The notes: generated by a model not told the origin, from the sequence alone. 42,333 nt of DNA from an uncultured Pseudomonadota bacterium (GCA_900696485.1 CAADGG010000009.1:1-42333), one strand, 5' to 3'; shown: positions 9,184 to 17,338, counted from the stretch's first letter. Program-made: numbers and translations.

Positions 9184-9786
9184 TCAAGCAAATGACACCT
9201 TCGTCGGTTCCCGTTGCGCTGGCTCCTCGATGGCGAACAGCTCGGCGGCCGTGAAGTGGAACGTGCCGGCGATGACGCTGCTGGGAAAAACCTCCCGCTG
9301 CGTGTTGTAGGCCATCACCGAGTCGTTGTATGCCTGCCGGGAGAAGGAGACTTTGTTTTCCGTCGAGGTCAGTTCCTCCATCAAGCTCAGTATGGTCGTG
9401 TTCGCTTTGAGGTCGGGATACGCCTCGGAGAGCGCGAACAGGCGACCGAGCGTGCCGCTGAGCGTGCTTTCGGCGCCAGCGAGTTTCTTCATCGCGGCGG
9501 GGTCTCCGGGATTGGCGGCAGCGTCGGTGTTGGCGGACGCTGCGGCATTGCGCGCAGCGATGACGGCTTCGAGCGTGTCGCGTTCATGTTTGAGGTACCC
9601 CTTCGTGGTCTCGACCAGATTCGGAATCAGGTCGTAGCGCCGCTTGAGTTGAACGTCGATCTGCGCGTAGGCGTTCTTGAAGCGATTCCGCAGGCTGACG
9701 AGTTTGTTGAAAATGCCGACGACAAACATCGCGGCAAACAGTGCCAGCGCCGCCAGCACGATGAGGATGATTAGTGATGTAGTCAT
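9184..9786 (-). CDS. lemA: LemA family protein
   Basis: A 200-residue protein with an N-terminal TM helix (residues 4-28) and the LemA signature: IFNKLVSLRNRFKNAYAQID, VQLKRRYDLIPNLVETTKGY, LFALSEAYPDLKANTTI, LTSTENKVSFSRQAYNDSV and YNTQREVFPSSVIAG. LemA proteins have a short external N-terminus and a helical domain; their function is unresolved but they are commonly adjacent to M48 peptidases, as here. The ribosome site GAGGAAC precedes ATG 9786. The order DUF2231 - LemA - M48, with spacings of 11-15 bp, suggests one transcript. Confidence 0.95.
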   Translation of the reverse strand: MTTSLIILIVLAALALFAAMFVVGIFNKLVSLRNRFKNAYAQIDVQLKRRYDLIPNLVETTKGYLKHERDTLEAVIAARNAAASANTDAAANPGDPAAMKKLAGAESTLSGTLGRLFALSEAYPDLKANTTILSLMEELTSTENKVSFSRQAYNDSVMAYNTQREVFPSSVIAGTFHFTAAELFAIEEPAQREPTKVSFA

Positions 9787-9801
9787 ATATTTCTGTTCCT
9801 C

Positions 9802-10308
9802 TTAATGTCTATGCTCCTTGTGAAAATCTCCCGATTCGGAGCGGCCGTCGCCACCTTTGATTTCTGGAGAACCCCCCGGGATTATGCGGACTGCGGGGAT
9901 GACGCCGGCGCCCCGTTGATAAACCATGCGAGCTCCGAGGTCGTCCACGGACACCAGCAGCCCATTGGCCAGCGCGAGTGCCGCGACGAACCAACCGAGA
10001 CTCTGGCTTTTTGCCCAGATGAGCCAGCGGTTCCAGACCACCAGCATGGTGGCGACGATGAAGACGATGATCGCGGCATATTGATGTGTTTCCATCATCC
10101 GGTGAATGGCATCGTTGTGCGGGATGGACTCGCCCACGCTCCAGCCGGTGACGACCGCGACCAACACGCCGATGACGCCGGTGAATAGGCTCGCCTTCGC
10201 GGCGAATAACCAGCGCTCGCCGCCCCGCCACCAGGCCAGGAGCAGAAGTAATGGCGCAACCGGGCGCAGGGTCAACGGCAAATGCGCGAACATCGGATGG
10301 AGGTTCAT
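9802..10308 (-). CDS. DUF2231 family membrane protein
   Basis: The 168-residue protein begins LHPMFAHLPLTL, the HP..xH.P motif typical of DUF2231. Four hydrophobic segments follow (about residues 12-27, 40-58, 75-93 and 102-118), with a conserved His region (HNDAIHRMMETHQYAA) between the second and third. It ends with GARMVYQRGAGV and a soluble His-containing tail. The family is proposed to bind heme or metal through the His residues. No clear ribosome site precedes ATG 10308, so the true start could differ. It lies directly upstream of lemA. Confidence 0.78.
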   Translation of the reverse strand: MNLHPMFAHLPLTLRPVAPLLLLLAWWRGGERWLFAAKASLFTGVIGVLVAVVTGWSVGESIPHNDAIHRMMETHQYAAIIVFIVATMLVVWNRWLIWAKSQSLGWFVAALALANGLLVSVDDLGARMVYQRGAGVIPAVRIIPGGSPEIKGGDGRSESGDFHKEHRH

Positions 10309-10384
10309 CGCGGAACTGAACGAATCGGGAATCAGTCATGATGGGTCCATTTTGTTTCCTTGGTTTGGGGTTTTTTGTTTCTCA

Positions 10385-10687
10385 TCAGGGATTCAGTGCG
10401 CCCGCCGCGGAGATGCCCCGGACAATTCCAACATCACCCACCGCCGCCCGCGTGCAAAGAGCGAGCGTGCTCGTCCAGGATCGTCCTGCGGTTTCGACGT
10501 AGGCGAACATCTGCGTCATCTCCCAGATTTCGTTCAAAACGAAACTCGCCAACACCGTCACCGCAATGTACCGCCCCAACCGCCGCCAAACCAGGCTGGA
10601 ATCGGCGCTGGCTGTGCCGCCTCCGGAGTATTCAGCCTGCTTGGCGTAGCGATTGTGCTGCGGTGCGTTGTAACGCTCCGCACTCAT
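10385..10687 (-). CDS. Truncated membrane protein (about 100 residues)
   Basis: ATG at 10687 overlaps the stop of the Met-rich gene (ATGA), so translation is probably coupled. The protein has a soluble N-terminus and one clear TM segment (RYIAVTVLASFVLNEIWEM), followed by QMFAYVETAGRSW and AAVGDVGIVRGISAAGALNP. Proteins of this kind (a TM segment ending N.xWE..Q, an aromatic turn and a later GD motif) are normally longer, with further helices after the GD. The early stop and AT-rich DNA that follows suggest a lost C-terminus. Function unknown. Confidence 0.5.
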   Translation of the reverse strand: MSAERYNAPQHNRYAKQAEYSGGGTASADSSLVWRRLGRYIAVTVLASFVLNEIWEMTQMFAYVETAGRSWTSTLALCTRAAVGDVGIVRGISAAGALNP

Positions 10688-11148
10688 TTCTGTTCCGTTT
10701 GATGTCCTTTGTGGGCATCCGCCGATTTCTCGTCCATGCCCTTCATCATCGGGCACTGCGCCGTGGATTCCTTGCCCATCTGCATGTGCTGCATCATGTG
10801 CTTCATCATCTCCTCTTCCATCTTTGCCTTGCGCGCATCCATGGCGATCCGCTGCTCCACCATCTGGGTGACGACGGCGGCCATCAGGTCTGTCTTCTGG
10901 TTCTGCGGCGCGCGGTTCATCTTCGCGAGCTGCTCGGTGAGTTGAGCGTCGTTAGTCTTCATGTCCGCCTTCATCTTCGCTTTCTGTGCCTTCATTTCCT
11001 GGCATCGCTCCATCATTTTGGCCTCCATCATGTTTTCTCTCTCCGCAGATTCGGCGGCGCGCGCTGTGACGGGCGACCAGATGGCCAGGGCGAGAGCCAG
11101 GACGAGGCTGGAACGGATGAGGAGGTTCCTATGCGTTTGCGTTTTCAT
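10684..11148 (-). CDS. Met-rich periplasmic protein, putative Cu/Ag binder
   Basis: A 154-residue secreted protein. The signal peptide (SSLVLALALAIWSPVTARA) is followed by a long amphipathic, Lys/Glu/Met-rich helix: ENMMEAKMMERCQEMKAQ, then EEEMMKHMMQHMQMGKE, and CPMMKGM near the C-terminus, with a His-containing tail. Met-rich helices of this kind bind Cu(I) or Ag(I) in the periplasm. Similar proteins accompany copper-efflux genes in Verrucomicrobia and Planctomycetes (from memory of family context). The next gene overlaps by 4 nt. AT-rich leader DNA lies just upstream (about 11150-11220). Confidence 0.78.
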   Translation of the reverse strand: MKTQTHRNLLIRSSLVLALALAIWSPVTARAAESAERENMMEAKMMERCQEMKAQKAKMKADMKTNDAQLTEQLAKMNRAPQNQKTDLMAAVVTQMVEQRIAMDARKAKMEEEMMKHMMQHMQMGKESTAQCPMMKGMDEKSADAHKGHQTEQK

Positions 11149-11227
11149 GTTCTATTCCCTTCTTTTTCGCTTTTTTGTTTCTCTTCGTCACCAACGTGAT
11201 GGCGAAAGTTTTATTGGCGCTGACGGG

Positions 11228-11420
11228 CTAATGTTTCTCCACCAGTTTCATGCCGCGCTTGGGGTAGTCGCCCGGCGCGCCTTTCGCCACTTCCGGGTGC
11301 ATTGAGTAGGTGTATCGATGAGCGCGAGTGCCGCTCTCTACCGGCGCGGACTTTTTGCAACCCGTCACGCCCAGGAGAGCGACTCCGAGCGCCAGGACGA
11401 TTAGCGCCGACCGTGTTATT
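11228..11420 (-). pseudogene. Heavy-metal-binding-domain lipoprotein, start frame broken
   Basis: The minus strand encodes ALIVLALGVALLGVTGCKKS, a lipoprotein signal with lipobox VTGC. It is followed by HRYTYSMHPEVAKGAPGDYP and KRGMKLVEKH, which is the heavy-metal-binding domain (consensus Y.CPMHPEV...PG.CP.CGM.L). No start codon exists in this frame: a stop at 11421-11423 lies 4 codons upstream of the hydrophobic region. A GTG (11424-11426) with NNT-like codons is one base out of frame, so a single-base deletion near 11415 would explain it. The domain itself has lost its usual Cys pair (DYPKRGM for CPKCGM). Confidence 0.6.
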
Positions 11421-11430
11421 CACGTTCACA

Positions 11431-11721
11431 TCTGTGTCTTTCTTCCTGCTTGCTGAGTTTTTGTTTGTTGTTGCAGCGAACGTTGTGTTCGCGAAGTCAC
11501 CGCGCTGGTTGTTACGGCAAGGCTACCCGCCGAAAAAGAGGTCGCCGGGGTTGATGTGTCTGCGATGTGTTGTGTTGGTTCAGGCGTAGCGCCGGCTCCG
11601 CCGGCCAGCATCGCACCGCCCGCCAACAGCATTTGTTTAGAGCCGAAACCCGCCGTCCAGCGCGGTTGAATCCCTCGCCCTCCAAAGGCGGCAGATTGCT
11701 TATCCAGTTGGTGGGCGCTCC
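11431..11721. other. Stretch without a recognisable gene
   Basis: About 290 bp between the lipoprotein relic and the SPW-like relic. A minus-strand frame runs through it (QMLLAGGAMLAGGAGA then Thr/Ser/Gln-rich sequence to a stop near 11426), but it has low complexity and no match I recognise. It is probably degenerate intergenic DNA. Confidence 0.4.
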
Positions 11722-11898
11722 TCATACGACGAAGCGGTCCCAACCCGCGTAACGCTCGCGCACTGGTCCGCGCGGCAGGCTGAGGATAATCACAAGGGCG
11801 CCGGCGCGCACACCGCTCCACTGTGCAGCCGTGTCCGCGCCACCCACCAGCCATAATGCGGCGATGATCCATCCGCCGAGCACAACATGGAGAGCGCG
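11722..11898 (-). pseudogene. C-terminal remnant resembling SPW-repeat/VKOR-associated membrane protein
   Basis: A minus-strand frame reads HVVLGGWIIAALWLVGGADT, then GVRAGALVIILSLPRGPVRE and RYAGWDRFVV before a TGA at 11722. The pattern of two hydrophobic segments ending in LSLPRGPVRERYxGWDRxxV resembles the tail of SPW-repeat proteins often linked to vitamin K epoxide reductase. There is no start codon. The frame begins abruptly where the epimerase homology ends, so it is a deletion junction. Family call is tentative. Confidence 0.45.
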
Positions 11899-12193
11899 CC
11901 CGGCACCTCGAGCGTTTCCATCTCTTTTCCGAGAAGCAAGTGGGCGAAGGTATGTTGCACTTCGTCGTAGGTGAGCGGCTCTGGCTCGTCCAGCAGGATC
12001 GGAACTTCGGCCGGTAACTTTGCGCGCCGTTCAACTACCAGCGCAATCGCGTCCAGCAGATCATCCAGATGCATAAACGATTGTACATGCGCAGTGCTGC
12101 CCGAGTAGATGCTTCTCGTCATCTGCCGCTCGATCCGGCCACAAGAACGATGCCAGTTTCTGTTTCTATCGTTACGAGCTTTGATTCTTTCAC
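11790..12193 (-). pseudogene. NAD-dependent sugar epimerase (extended SDR) with internal deletion
   Basis: GTG at 12193 overlaps the GH65 stop (GTGA) and follows an AGGAGG. It encodes the SDR start ...ETGIVLVAGSSGR (Rossmann G-x-S-G-R) and stops at 12119. A second frame starting at 12122 continues with HVQSFMHLDDLLDAI, then LDEPEPLTYDEVQH and LLLGKEMETLEVP, the C-terminal part of an extended SDR epimerase. The central 150 or so residues, including the catalytic Tyr-x3-Lys, are missing. It was once the distal gene of the GH65 operon. Confidence 0.72.
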
Positions 12194-15100
12194 GGGGCGC
12201 CTCCTGGCACGTCTCGATGCGTACCGATGTCGGTGGCTGCGTCGTTCAACCGAAAGACGCGAGTCGTGCCGCTGACGAACTCCAAGACCTCCCCATCGAC
12301 GCACAAGGTGAACGGCGGCGCCGCTCCGTCACACCCGCGAACCGTGAGTGCGTCGCGCATGAGCCGCAAATCGAGAGAGTGGCCGCGGTAGCGGATGCGC
12401 ATGTCGAGGCGCTTCATCTGCTGTGGCAATTCCGGCGCGAGATGAAGGATATCGCCCCTGACTTCGATACCCGTCGAGACGCGCTGCACCAGATCGACCG
12501 TTCCCGCCATAGCGCCGAGGTGGACGCCCTCGCCGGTGGTGCCCTGCTGGATATCGCTCACGTCGCTCTGCAGCGCCTGCGCGAAGAACTCCATCGCGCG
12601 CGGCCGATCGGAGCGCGCCATGACCCAGGCGCATACCACGCGGCACAGTGTGGAGCCGCGGGACAAGCGGCCGGCGTAGTAGGCGATGTTTCGCGGAATG
12701 GTCTCGTATTCGAACGAATAGCCGAGAAGTTCGAACAACTGGCGGAGCTCCTCGGCGGAAAACAGGTAGAACAACATCATGACGTCGGCCTGTTTCGAGA
12801 GCTTGTAGCGGTTGGTGCTGTCGTTCTCCGCCTCGAGGATGAGATCGAGACGCTGGATGTTGCCGTACCGGGCCCGGTAGTCCTCCCAGTCGAGCTCGCG
12901 CAGCGTGTCGTAGCCCTCGAACTGACCGATGATCCCGTCGTGGAACGGCACAAACATCCTGCGACCGATATCGCCCCAGCGCGCGATCTCCTCCGCCGAG
13001 ATGCCGAGCCGCGTCGTCAGCTCGGCGCGACGCATGTCGGAGAGCAGCTCGAGCACCTCCAGTGCGCGACACAGCACCCACACGGCCATGATGTTGGTGT
13101 ACGCGTTGTTGTTGATGCCGGGTGTCGAGGAGTCCGGGTAGCCGTCGTGAAATTCGTCGGGGCCCATGACGCCGCGAATCTCGTAGCGCTCGCGCTCGTC
13201 GTTGAAGCTCGCGATGCTCGACCAAAACCGGGCGATGTCGAGGATCAGCTCGGCGCCGTAGGAATGAAGGAACTCGAGGTCATGGGTGACCTGGAAGTAC
13301 TGCCAGACGTTGTAGGCGATGGCACTTCCGACATGGCGTTGCAGATAGGAGTTGTCGCGCACCCAGCGGTGCGAGCGCGGGTTCAGGTTGAACGCCTGGG
13401 TCTCCTCCTGACCATCGCTTCCGCTCTGCCAGGGAAACATCGCGCCCTTGAAGCCCGCCCTTTCGGCGGCGGCGCGAGCCTCACCCAGGCGCCGGTAGCG
13501 GTACATCAAGAGTGACCGGGTGATCTCGGGCATTCGATAGTTGAAGAACGGAAAGATGAACAGCTCGTCCCAGAACACGTGGCCCTGGTACGCCTCCCCG
13601 GTCCAGCCTCGCGCGGGCACACCGATATCGAGCCCGATGGAGTTGGGTGATACCGCCTGCAGCAGGTGAAACATGTGCAACCGAAGCAGCATCGGGACAT
13701 TCACCTTGAACCCGTGATCGGCCAGCTCGACGTGCACCTCGAACTGCCTCCAGAGGTTTTGCCAGGCATGCACGTGGTTCGTCATCTCGGCGTCGAAGTC
13801 ACGCGCACGCGCGATCGCCTTTTTCGCCTCCAGCCCGCACTCCGAGATGGCGGGATCTCGAGAGGTGTAGAGCGAGGCCAGCTTCTCCAGCACCAGCGTA
13901 TCGCCCTGCTCGAGGTCGACGGTGAGCTCCTGCGCGATGTATCCCGGATCCTCGATGGTTCGGCGCCGAGCATCGAGACGCTGACCGTCCTTGAACGCTC
14001 GCGTTCGTGCCGCCTGCGCGACGTGAACATTCGATTGGCTCGTCCGCACAAGCAGGTGCACGGAGTCCTCTTCGAACACCTGGCTTGCCCGTGGCTCGAG
14101 ATGCTTGTTGTCGAACTTTCGATAGAGCTTCGCGCCCGCGTTGACGACGCGCCCATCGATCGCCGAACGCACCGTGACGCCTGCGGACCAGTTGTCGGCG
14201 GTCAGCGCCAGCTCCAACGCGCCTAGGTGCATGCTGCCCATCGAGACCAGGCGACGCTCCTCGAGCGTACTCTGTCGCCCTTGGTTGTCCTCGAAGCTCA
14301 CGCGCCGGAGGAGCATGCCGCGCCGCAGATCGAGCTCCTGCCGGTAGGCCAGGAGCTTGACGGCGCGGAGGTCGAACCAGTCCTCCTCGCCGATCCGAAA
14401 CTGGAGCGCGAGCCAGTTGGGGAAATTGACGAGGTCCTCGTTCTCGACGACCCGGCCGGCGATCTCTGTGGAGAGCCGATTGTAGCCGCCGGCGAGGTAG
14501 GTCCCCGGATAGTGGATACCATCCGCCACGGCACCGGCGGTGGCACCGCGCGTCGCGAAGTAGCCATTTCCCAGGGTGCACAAAGCTTCCCGGATGCCCT
14601 CCTTCTCCACGTCGAAGTCCTCGTACACCAGGGCCCACGCAGCTGACGGCTCCACCGCCACCTGGACCTCGGCCAGATCCGTCACCACGACGTCGGCGCC
14701 GGCCTCGCGCAGCGCCTGAGCCTGCCCCCGGCGATCGACGCCGATGACGCAGCCGAAGCCGCCGGCGCGCCCAGCCTCGACGCCGGCGATCGCGTCCTCC
14801 ACGACGGCGGCACGCGAAGGCTCTGACCCGACGCGCCGTGCTGCCTCCAGAAAAGCATCCGGCGCGGGTTTTCCCTCGAGCCCGAGGCGCATGATGTCCG
14901 TCCCGTCCACGCGCGCGTCGAACAGCTCTGCGATGCCCGCCGCCTCGAGCACTAGCGCACAGTTGTTGCTGGAGGACACAACGGCGGTCTTGATCTCATG
15001 CGCCCGCAGTGTGCGCACCAGGACGATCGCCGGTTCATAGAGCTCGACGCCGTGCTGCTTCACATGCTCCTTGAAGTACCGGTCCTTGAGACTGCCGAGC

Positions 15101-15405
15101 GCGTGCACGCTCTGCTCGTCGGGTCCGTCTTCGGGTACCCCCAACGGCAACTCGATCCCACGTGACTCGAGGAAGTCAGCCACGCCGTCGTAGCGGGGTT
15201 TGCCGTCGACGTAGCGCGGGTAGTCGGTCTCGATATCAAAAGGCACGAAGGGCGTGCCCGCCTTGGTGGCGCGCTGCTCCAGAAAGCTGTCGAAGAGCTT
15301 CTTCCAGGCCGCCGCATGCACGCTCGCGGTCCTGGTCAGCACCCCGTCGAGATCGAACAGCACGACGTCGTAGTCCCGCGGGGAGAGTGTGACGGCGGCC
15401 CTCAT
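12190..15405 (-). CDS. Beta-phosphoglucomutase / GH65 disaccharide phosphorylase fusion
   Basis: A 1071-residue two-enzyme protein. Residues 1-250 form a HAD hydrolase of the beta-phosphoglucomutase type: FDLDGVLT (D18, D20), VVSSSNN, GKPAPDAFLEAARR and VVEDAIAGVEAG. From about residue 260 it is glycoside hydrolase family 65: TLGNGYFATRGA, PNWLALQFRIG, GHVFWDELFIFPFF, the catalytic acid E751 in VMGPDEFHD, and a C-terminal beta domain. GH65 enzymes phosphorolyse trehalose, kojibiose, maltose or nigerose to beta-glucose 1-phosphate, which the HAD half would turn into glucose 6-phosphate. ATG 15405 has AGGAGG upstream and overlaps the MFS stop (ATGA). Substrate cannot be assigned from sequence. 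Confidence 0.93.
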   Translation of the reverse strand: MRAAVTLSPRDYDVVLFDLDGVLTRTASVHAAAWKKLFDSFLEQRATKAGTPFVPFDIETDYPRYVDGKPRYDGVADFLESRGIELPLGVPEDGPDEQSVHALGSLKDRYFKEHVKQHGVELYEPAIVLVRTLRAHEIKTAVVSSSNNCALVLEAAGIAELFDARVDGTDIMRLGLEGKPAPDAFLEAARRVGSEPSRAAVVEDAIAGVEAGRAGGFGCVIGVDRRGQAQALREAGADVVVTDLAEVQVAVEPSAAWALVYEDFDVEKEGIREALCTLGNGYFATRGATAGAVADGIHYPGTYLAGGYNRLSTEIAGRVVENEDLVNFPNWLALQFRIGEEDWFDLRAVKLLAYRQELDLRRGMLLRRVSFEDNQGRQSTLEERRLVSMGSMHLGALELALTADNWSAGVTVRSAIDGRVVNAGAKLYRKFDNKHLEPRASQVFEEDSVHLLVRTSQSNVHVAQAARTRAFKDGQRLDARRRTIEDPGYIAQELTVDLEQGDTLVLEKLASLYTSRDPAISECGLEAKKAIARARDFDAEMTNHVHAWQNLWRQFEVHVELADHGFKVNVPMLLRLHMFHLLQAVSPNSIGLDIGVPARGWTGEAYQGHVFWDELFIFPFFNYRMPEITRSLLMYRYRRLGEARAAAERAGFKGAMFPWQSGSDGQEETQAFNLNPRSHRWVRDNSYLQRHVGSAIAYNVWQYFQVTHDLEFLHSYGAELILDIARFWSSIASFNDERERYEIRGVMGPDEFHDGYPDSSTPGINNNAYTNIMAVWVLCRALEVLELLSDMRRAELTTRLGISAEEIARWGDIGRRMFVPFHDGIIGQFEGYDTLRELDWEDYRARYGNIQRLDLILEAENDSTNRYKLSKQADVMMLFYLFSAEELRQLFELLGYSFEYETIPRNIAYYAGRLSRGSTLCRVVCAWVMARSDRPRAMEFFAQALQSDVSDIQQGTTGEGVHLGAMAGTVDLVQRVSTGIEVRGDILHLAPELPQQMKRLDMRIRYRGHSLDLRLMRDALTVRGCDGAAPPFTLCVDGEVLEFVSGTTRVFRLNDAATDIGTHRDVPGGAP

Positions 15406-16673
15406 CTCGCCTCCTGGCTGCCAAACGCGAGCTTGGCTTTTGCTGCGCGACCGCTTGGGGGTTCGTGCGTGCGCCGACCGCTCCAGGCAAAGATCGGGGC
15501 GAGGCCGAGGAGCAGCCCGCTGGCGAGCCAGAAGGGTACGGCCACGGACGCGCCGAAGAGAACACCGCCGAGGACAGGGCCGGCGATCTGCCCCAGGCTC
15601 TTGGCCCCGCTTTCGAGTCCCAGCGCGGCCCCCGCATGCGCGTCGCCACGCTTCGACACGAGCGCCGAAACGGCCGGTGCGAGAAGCCCCATCCCGATCC
15701 CATACGCGGCGACCAGCGCGAAGACGGTGGCGGTGCCACGCGCCAGAGCCAAGAGGGCCAGGCTCGTCCCCATGAGACCGAGGGCCGCCGAGGCGAGATG
15801 CACTTCTCCGAAGCGGCGTGCGAGGCGCGAGACCGCGCCGAGCTGGACGATGAGCATCATCAGGCCGCACACCATGAACACCACACCAATCTCGACGAGG
15901 CCCATTCCGAGGTCAGTTCGAGCGTGAAGGACGAACGTGGTCTCGAAGAGCGCGACGGCGACCTGGCCGGCCATCGCCACTGCCAGAGGCAATCTGATCT
16001 GGCGCGCGAGCTCGGTCCAAGCCAGCCTGTCCGGACGCTGCGCGGCCGCCGGGATCCTTGGCTCCTCGAGCCAGCGCAAGGCGAGTAGCGCAAGCAGCGC
16101 GCAAGCTGCAGCCGCGAAGAACGGCAGGGAGTAGTCGGCGATGGGCAGCCCGATGACGGAGGGCTCGATGCCGCCGAGGAGCCCGCCGATGGCTGGGCCG
16201 ATCACGAAGCCGATGCCGGCCGCCGCGCTCAACTGGGCCATGCCTCGCGTTCGATCCTCGTCGCTGGTCGTGTCGGCCACGAAGGCGAAGGCGGCGGGGA
16301 TGATCGCCGCCGAGAAGATGCCGGTGCCCAAGCGGATCGCATAGAGGGTCAACAGCGACGTGGCGAGCCCGCAGAGCGCCTGACCGACAGCGAATCCGAC
16401 GAGCCCGATCGCCAGAAGGGGTTGCCTGCCGAGCGAATCCGAGAGGCGGCCCCAGAGAGGCGCAAGAAGCAGGTGCATGAACGCGTAGCTGGCCGCGAGC
16501 AGGCTCACGTGCAGCGCCACTTGCTCGATCGATGCGCTGGCGAGCCCCAGGCGCCCGATGTGGGAGGGCACGACCGGGATGATGATCCCGACCCCGGACA
16601 TCGCCAGGGCGATCGACAGCGACAGCGCAAAGAGCTTGCGCGTCGTCCCCGGAGCCCTCGGCGCGGACTTCAT
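15402..16673 (-). CDS. MFS transporter, 12-TM drug/sugar efflux type
   Basis: A 423-residue major facilitator. It shows 12 hydrophobic segments and the loop-2 motif A (GRLSDSLGRQPLL, residues around 70-82) characteristic of MFS proton antiporters. The RLGTGIFSAAIIPAAFAFVADTT region is typical of the TetA/multidrug (DHA1) group. ATG at 16673 was chosen because the upstream frame is Arg-rich and non-coding. Its TGA overlaps the start of the GH65 fusion (ATGA). Neighbourhood would allow a sugar or metabolite exporter, but family resemblance is to drug export, so the substrate is open. Confidence 0.85.
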   Translation of the reverse strand: MKSAPRAPGTTRKLFALSLSIALAMSGVGIIIPVVPSHIGRLGLASASIEQVALHVSLLAASYAFMHLLLAPLWGRLSDSLGRQPLLAIGLVGFAVGQALCGLATSLLTLYAIRLGTGIFSAAIIPAAFAFVADTTSDEDRTRGMAQLSAAAGIGFVIGPAIGGLLGGIEPSVIGLPIADYSLPFFAAAACALLALLALRWLEEPRIPAAAQRPDRLAWTELARQIRLPLAVAMAGQVAVALFETTFVLHARTDLGMGLVEIGVVFMVCGLMMLIVQLGAVSRLARRFGEVHLASAALGLMGTSLALLALARGTATVFALVAAYGIGMGLLAPAVSALVSKRGDAHAGAALGLESGAKSLGQIAGPVLGGVLFGASVAVPFWLASGLLLGLAPIFAWSGRRTHEPPSGRAAKAKLAFGSQEAR

Positions 16674-16717
16674 GTCCCGGCTCGATGAACGGAAGCCTTG
16701 GAGAGCATGGTCGCCTC

Positions 16718-17338
16718 TCACCGCCTCTCTTCGACACGCCAGCGAAAGTCGCAGTGCTTGGCGCCCTGCGCGAGGGTGCCTGTGCGCTCGAGACGCGCGC
16801 CCCACTTCTTCGCGAGCGGCACGTCCAGGTTGCACCAGGCGTCGACGCAGACCTGCGACAGCCCCTGCGCCTGAAAGTACTCGGCGACCGGGCAGCGGCG
16901 GACGTCGAAGGCCACGACGTCGGCGGCCGCGTCGACGTCCACCATGTCGTAGCTCGGCGCTCGAAACGGGAAATGGCGGAACACCTGGGTGGCACGTTCC
17001 AGGCGTTCGTATGGGCTCGCCTTGGTGAGCCGTGCGATCAGCCACGGCACTGCCGCCATCTTCTCGTAGACGCGCCACGTCATGTCGGCCGTAAGCCGTC
17101 GAGCGTCCTCGTCCGTGACGTTGCGAGCACGCAGCGACCGGTAGAAGCCAGCCGTCAATGCGGCGAAGTGGACCATCAGCCGAGCGCCCAGCGCCTTCTC
17201 GTTCGGAAGCCGGGGGCGCTGTTGCTCATAGTCGTTGAACGCGTCGTCGAGGACACCGTGGATCTCCGGGGACGAGACGCGGCTTTGCAGCGCGCGCCGG
17301 ACGCCTGGAGCCAGGAGCGGGCGGAGGAGACGAATCAT
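16718..17338 (-). CDS. L-2-amino-thiazoline-4-carboxylate (ATC) hydrolase-like protein
   Basis: A 206-residue protein of the ATC_hyd family (PF14196). It shows the helical N-terminus, then CPVAEYFQAQGLSQVCVDAW, CNLDVPLAKKWGARLERTGT and the final CDFRWR. The conserved Cys residues (CPxAEYF, C-x5-C, C-D-F) are characteristic. ATC hydrolase opens the thiazoline ring in cysteine synthesis from ATC in Pseudomonas; most homologues are of unproven function. ATG 17338 is 49 bp after DUF5676. The location within a YHS/DUF5676 metal cassette is unexpected and may point to thiol supply or metal-thiol chemistry, which is inference. Confidence 0.8.
   Translation of the reverse strand: MIRLLRPLLAPGVRRALQSRVSSPEIHGVLDDAFNDYEQQRPRLPNEKALGARLMVHFAALTAGFYRSLRARNVTDEDARRLTADMTWRVYEKMAAVPWLIARLTKASPYERLERATQVFRHFPFRAPSYDMVDVDAAADVVAFDVRRCPVAEYFQAQGLSQVCVDAWCNLDVPLAKKWGARLERTGTLAQGAKHCDFRWRVEERR

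Noticed and set aside
11426..12034. 202-codon minus frame across the epimerase relic
   Set aside because: Its codons overlay the epimerase and SPW-like relics in other frames; the residues are Arg/Pro/Ser-rich with no motif.
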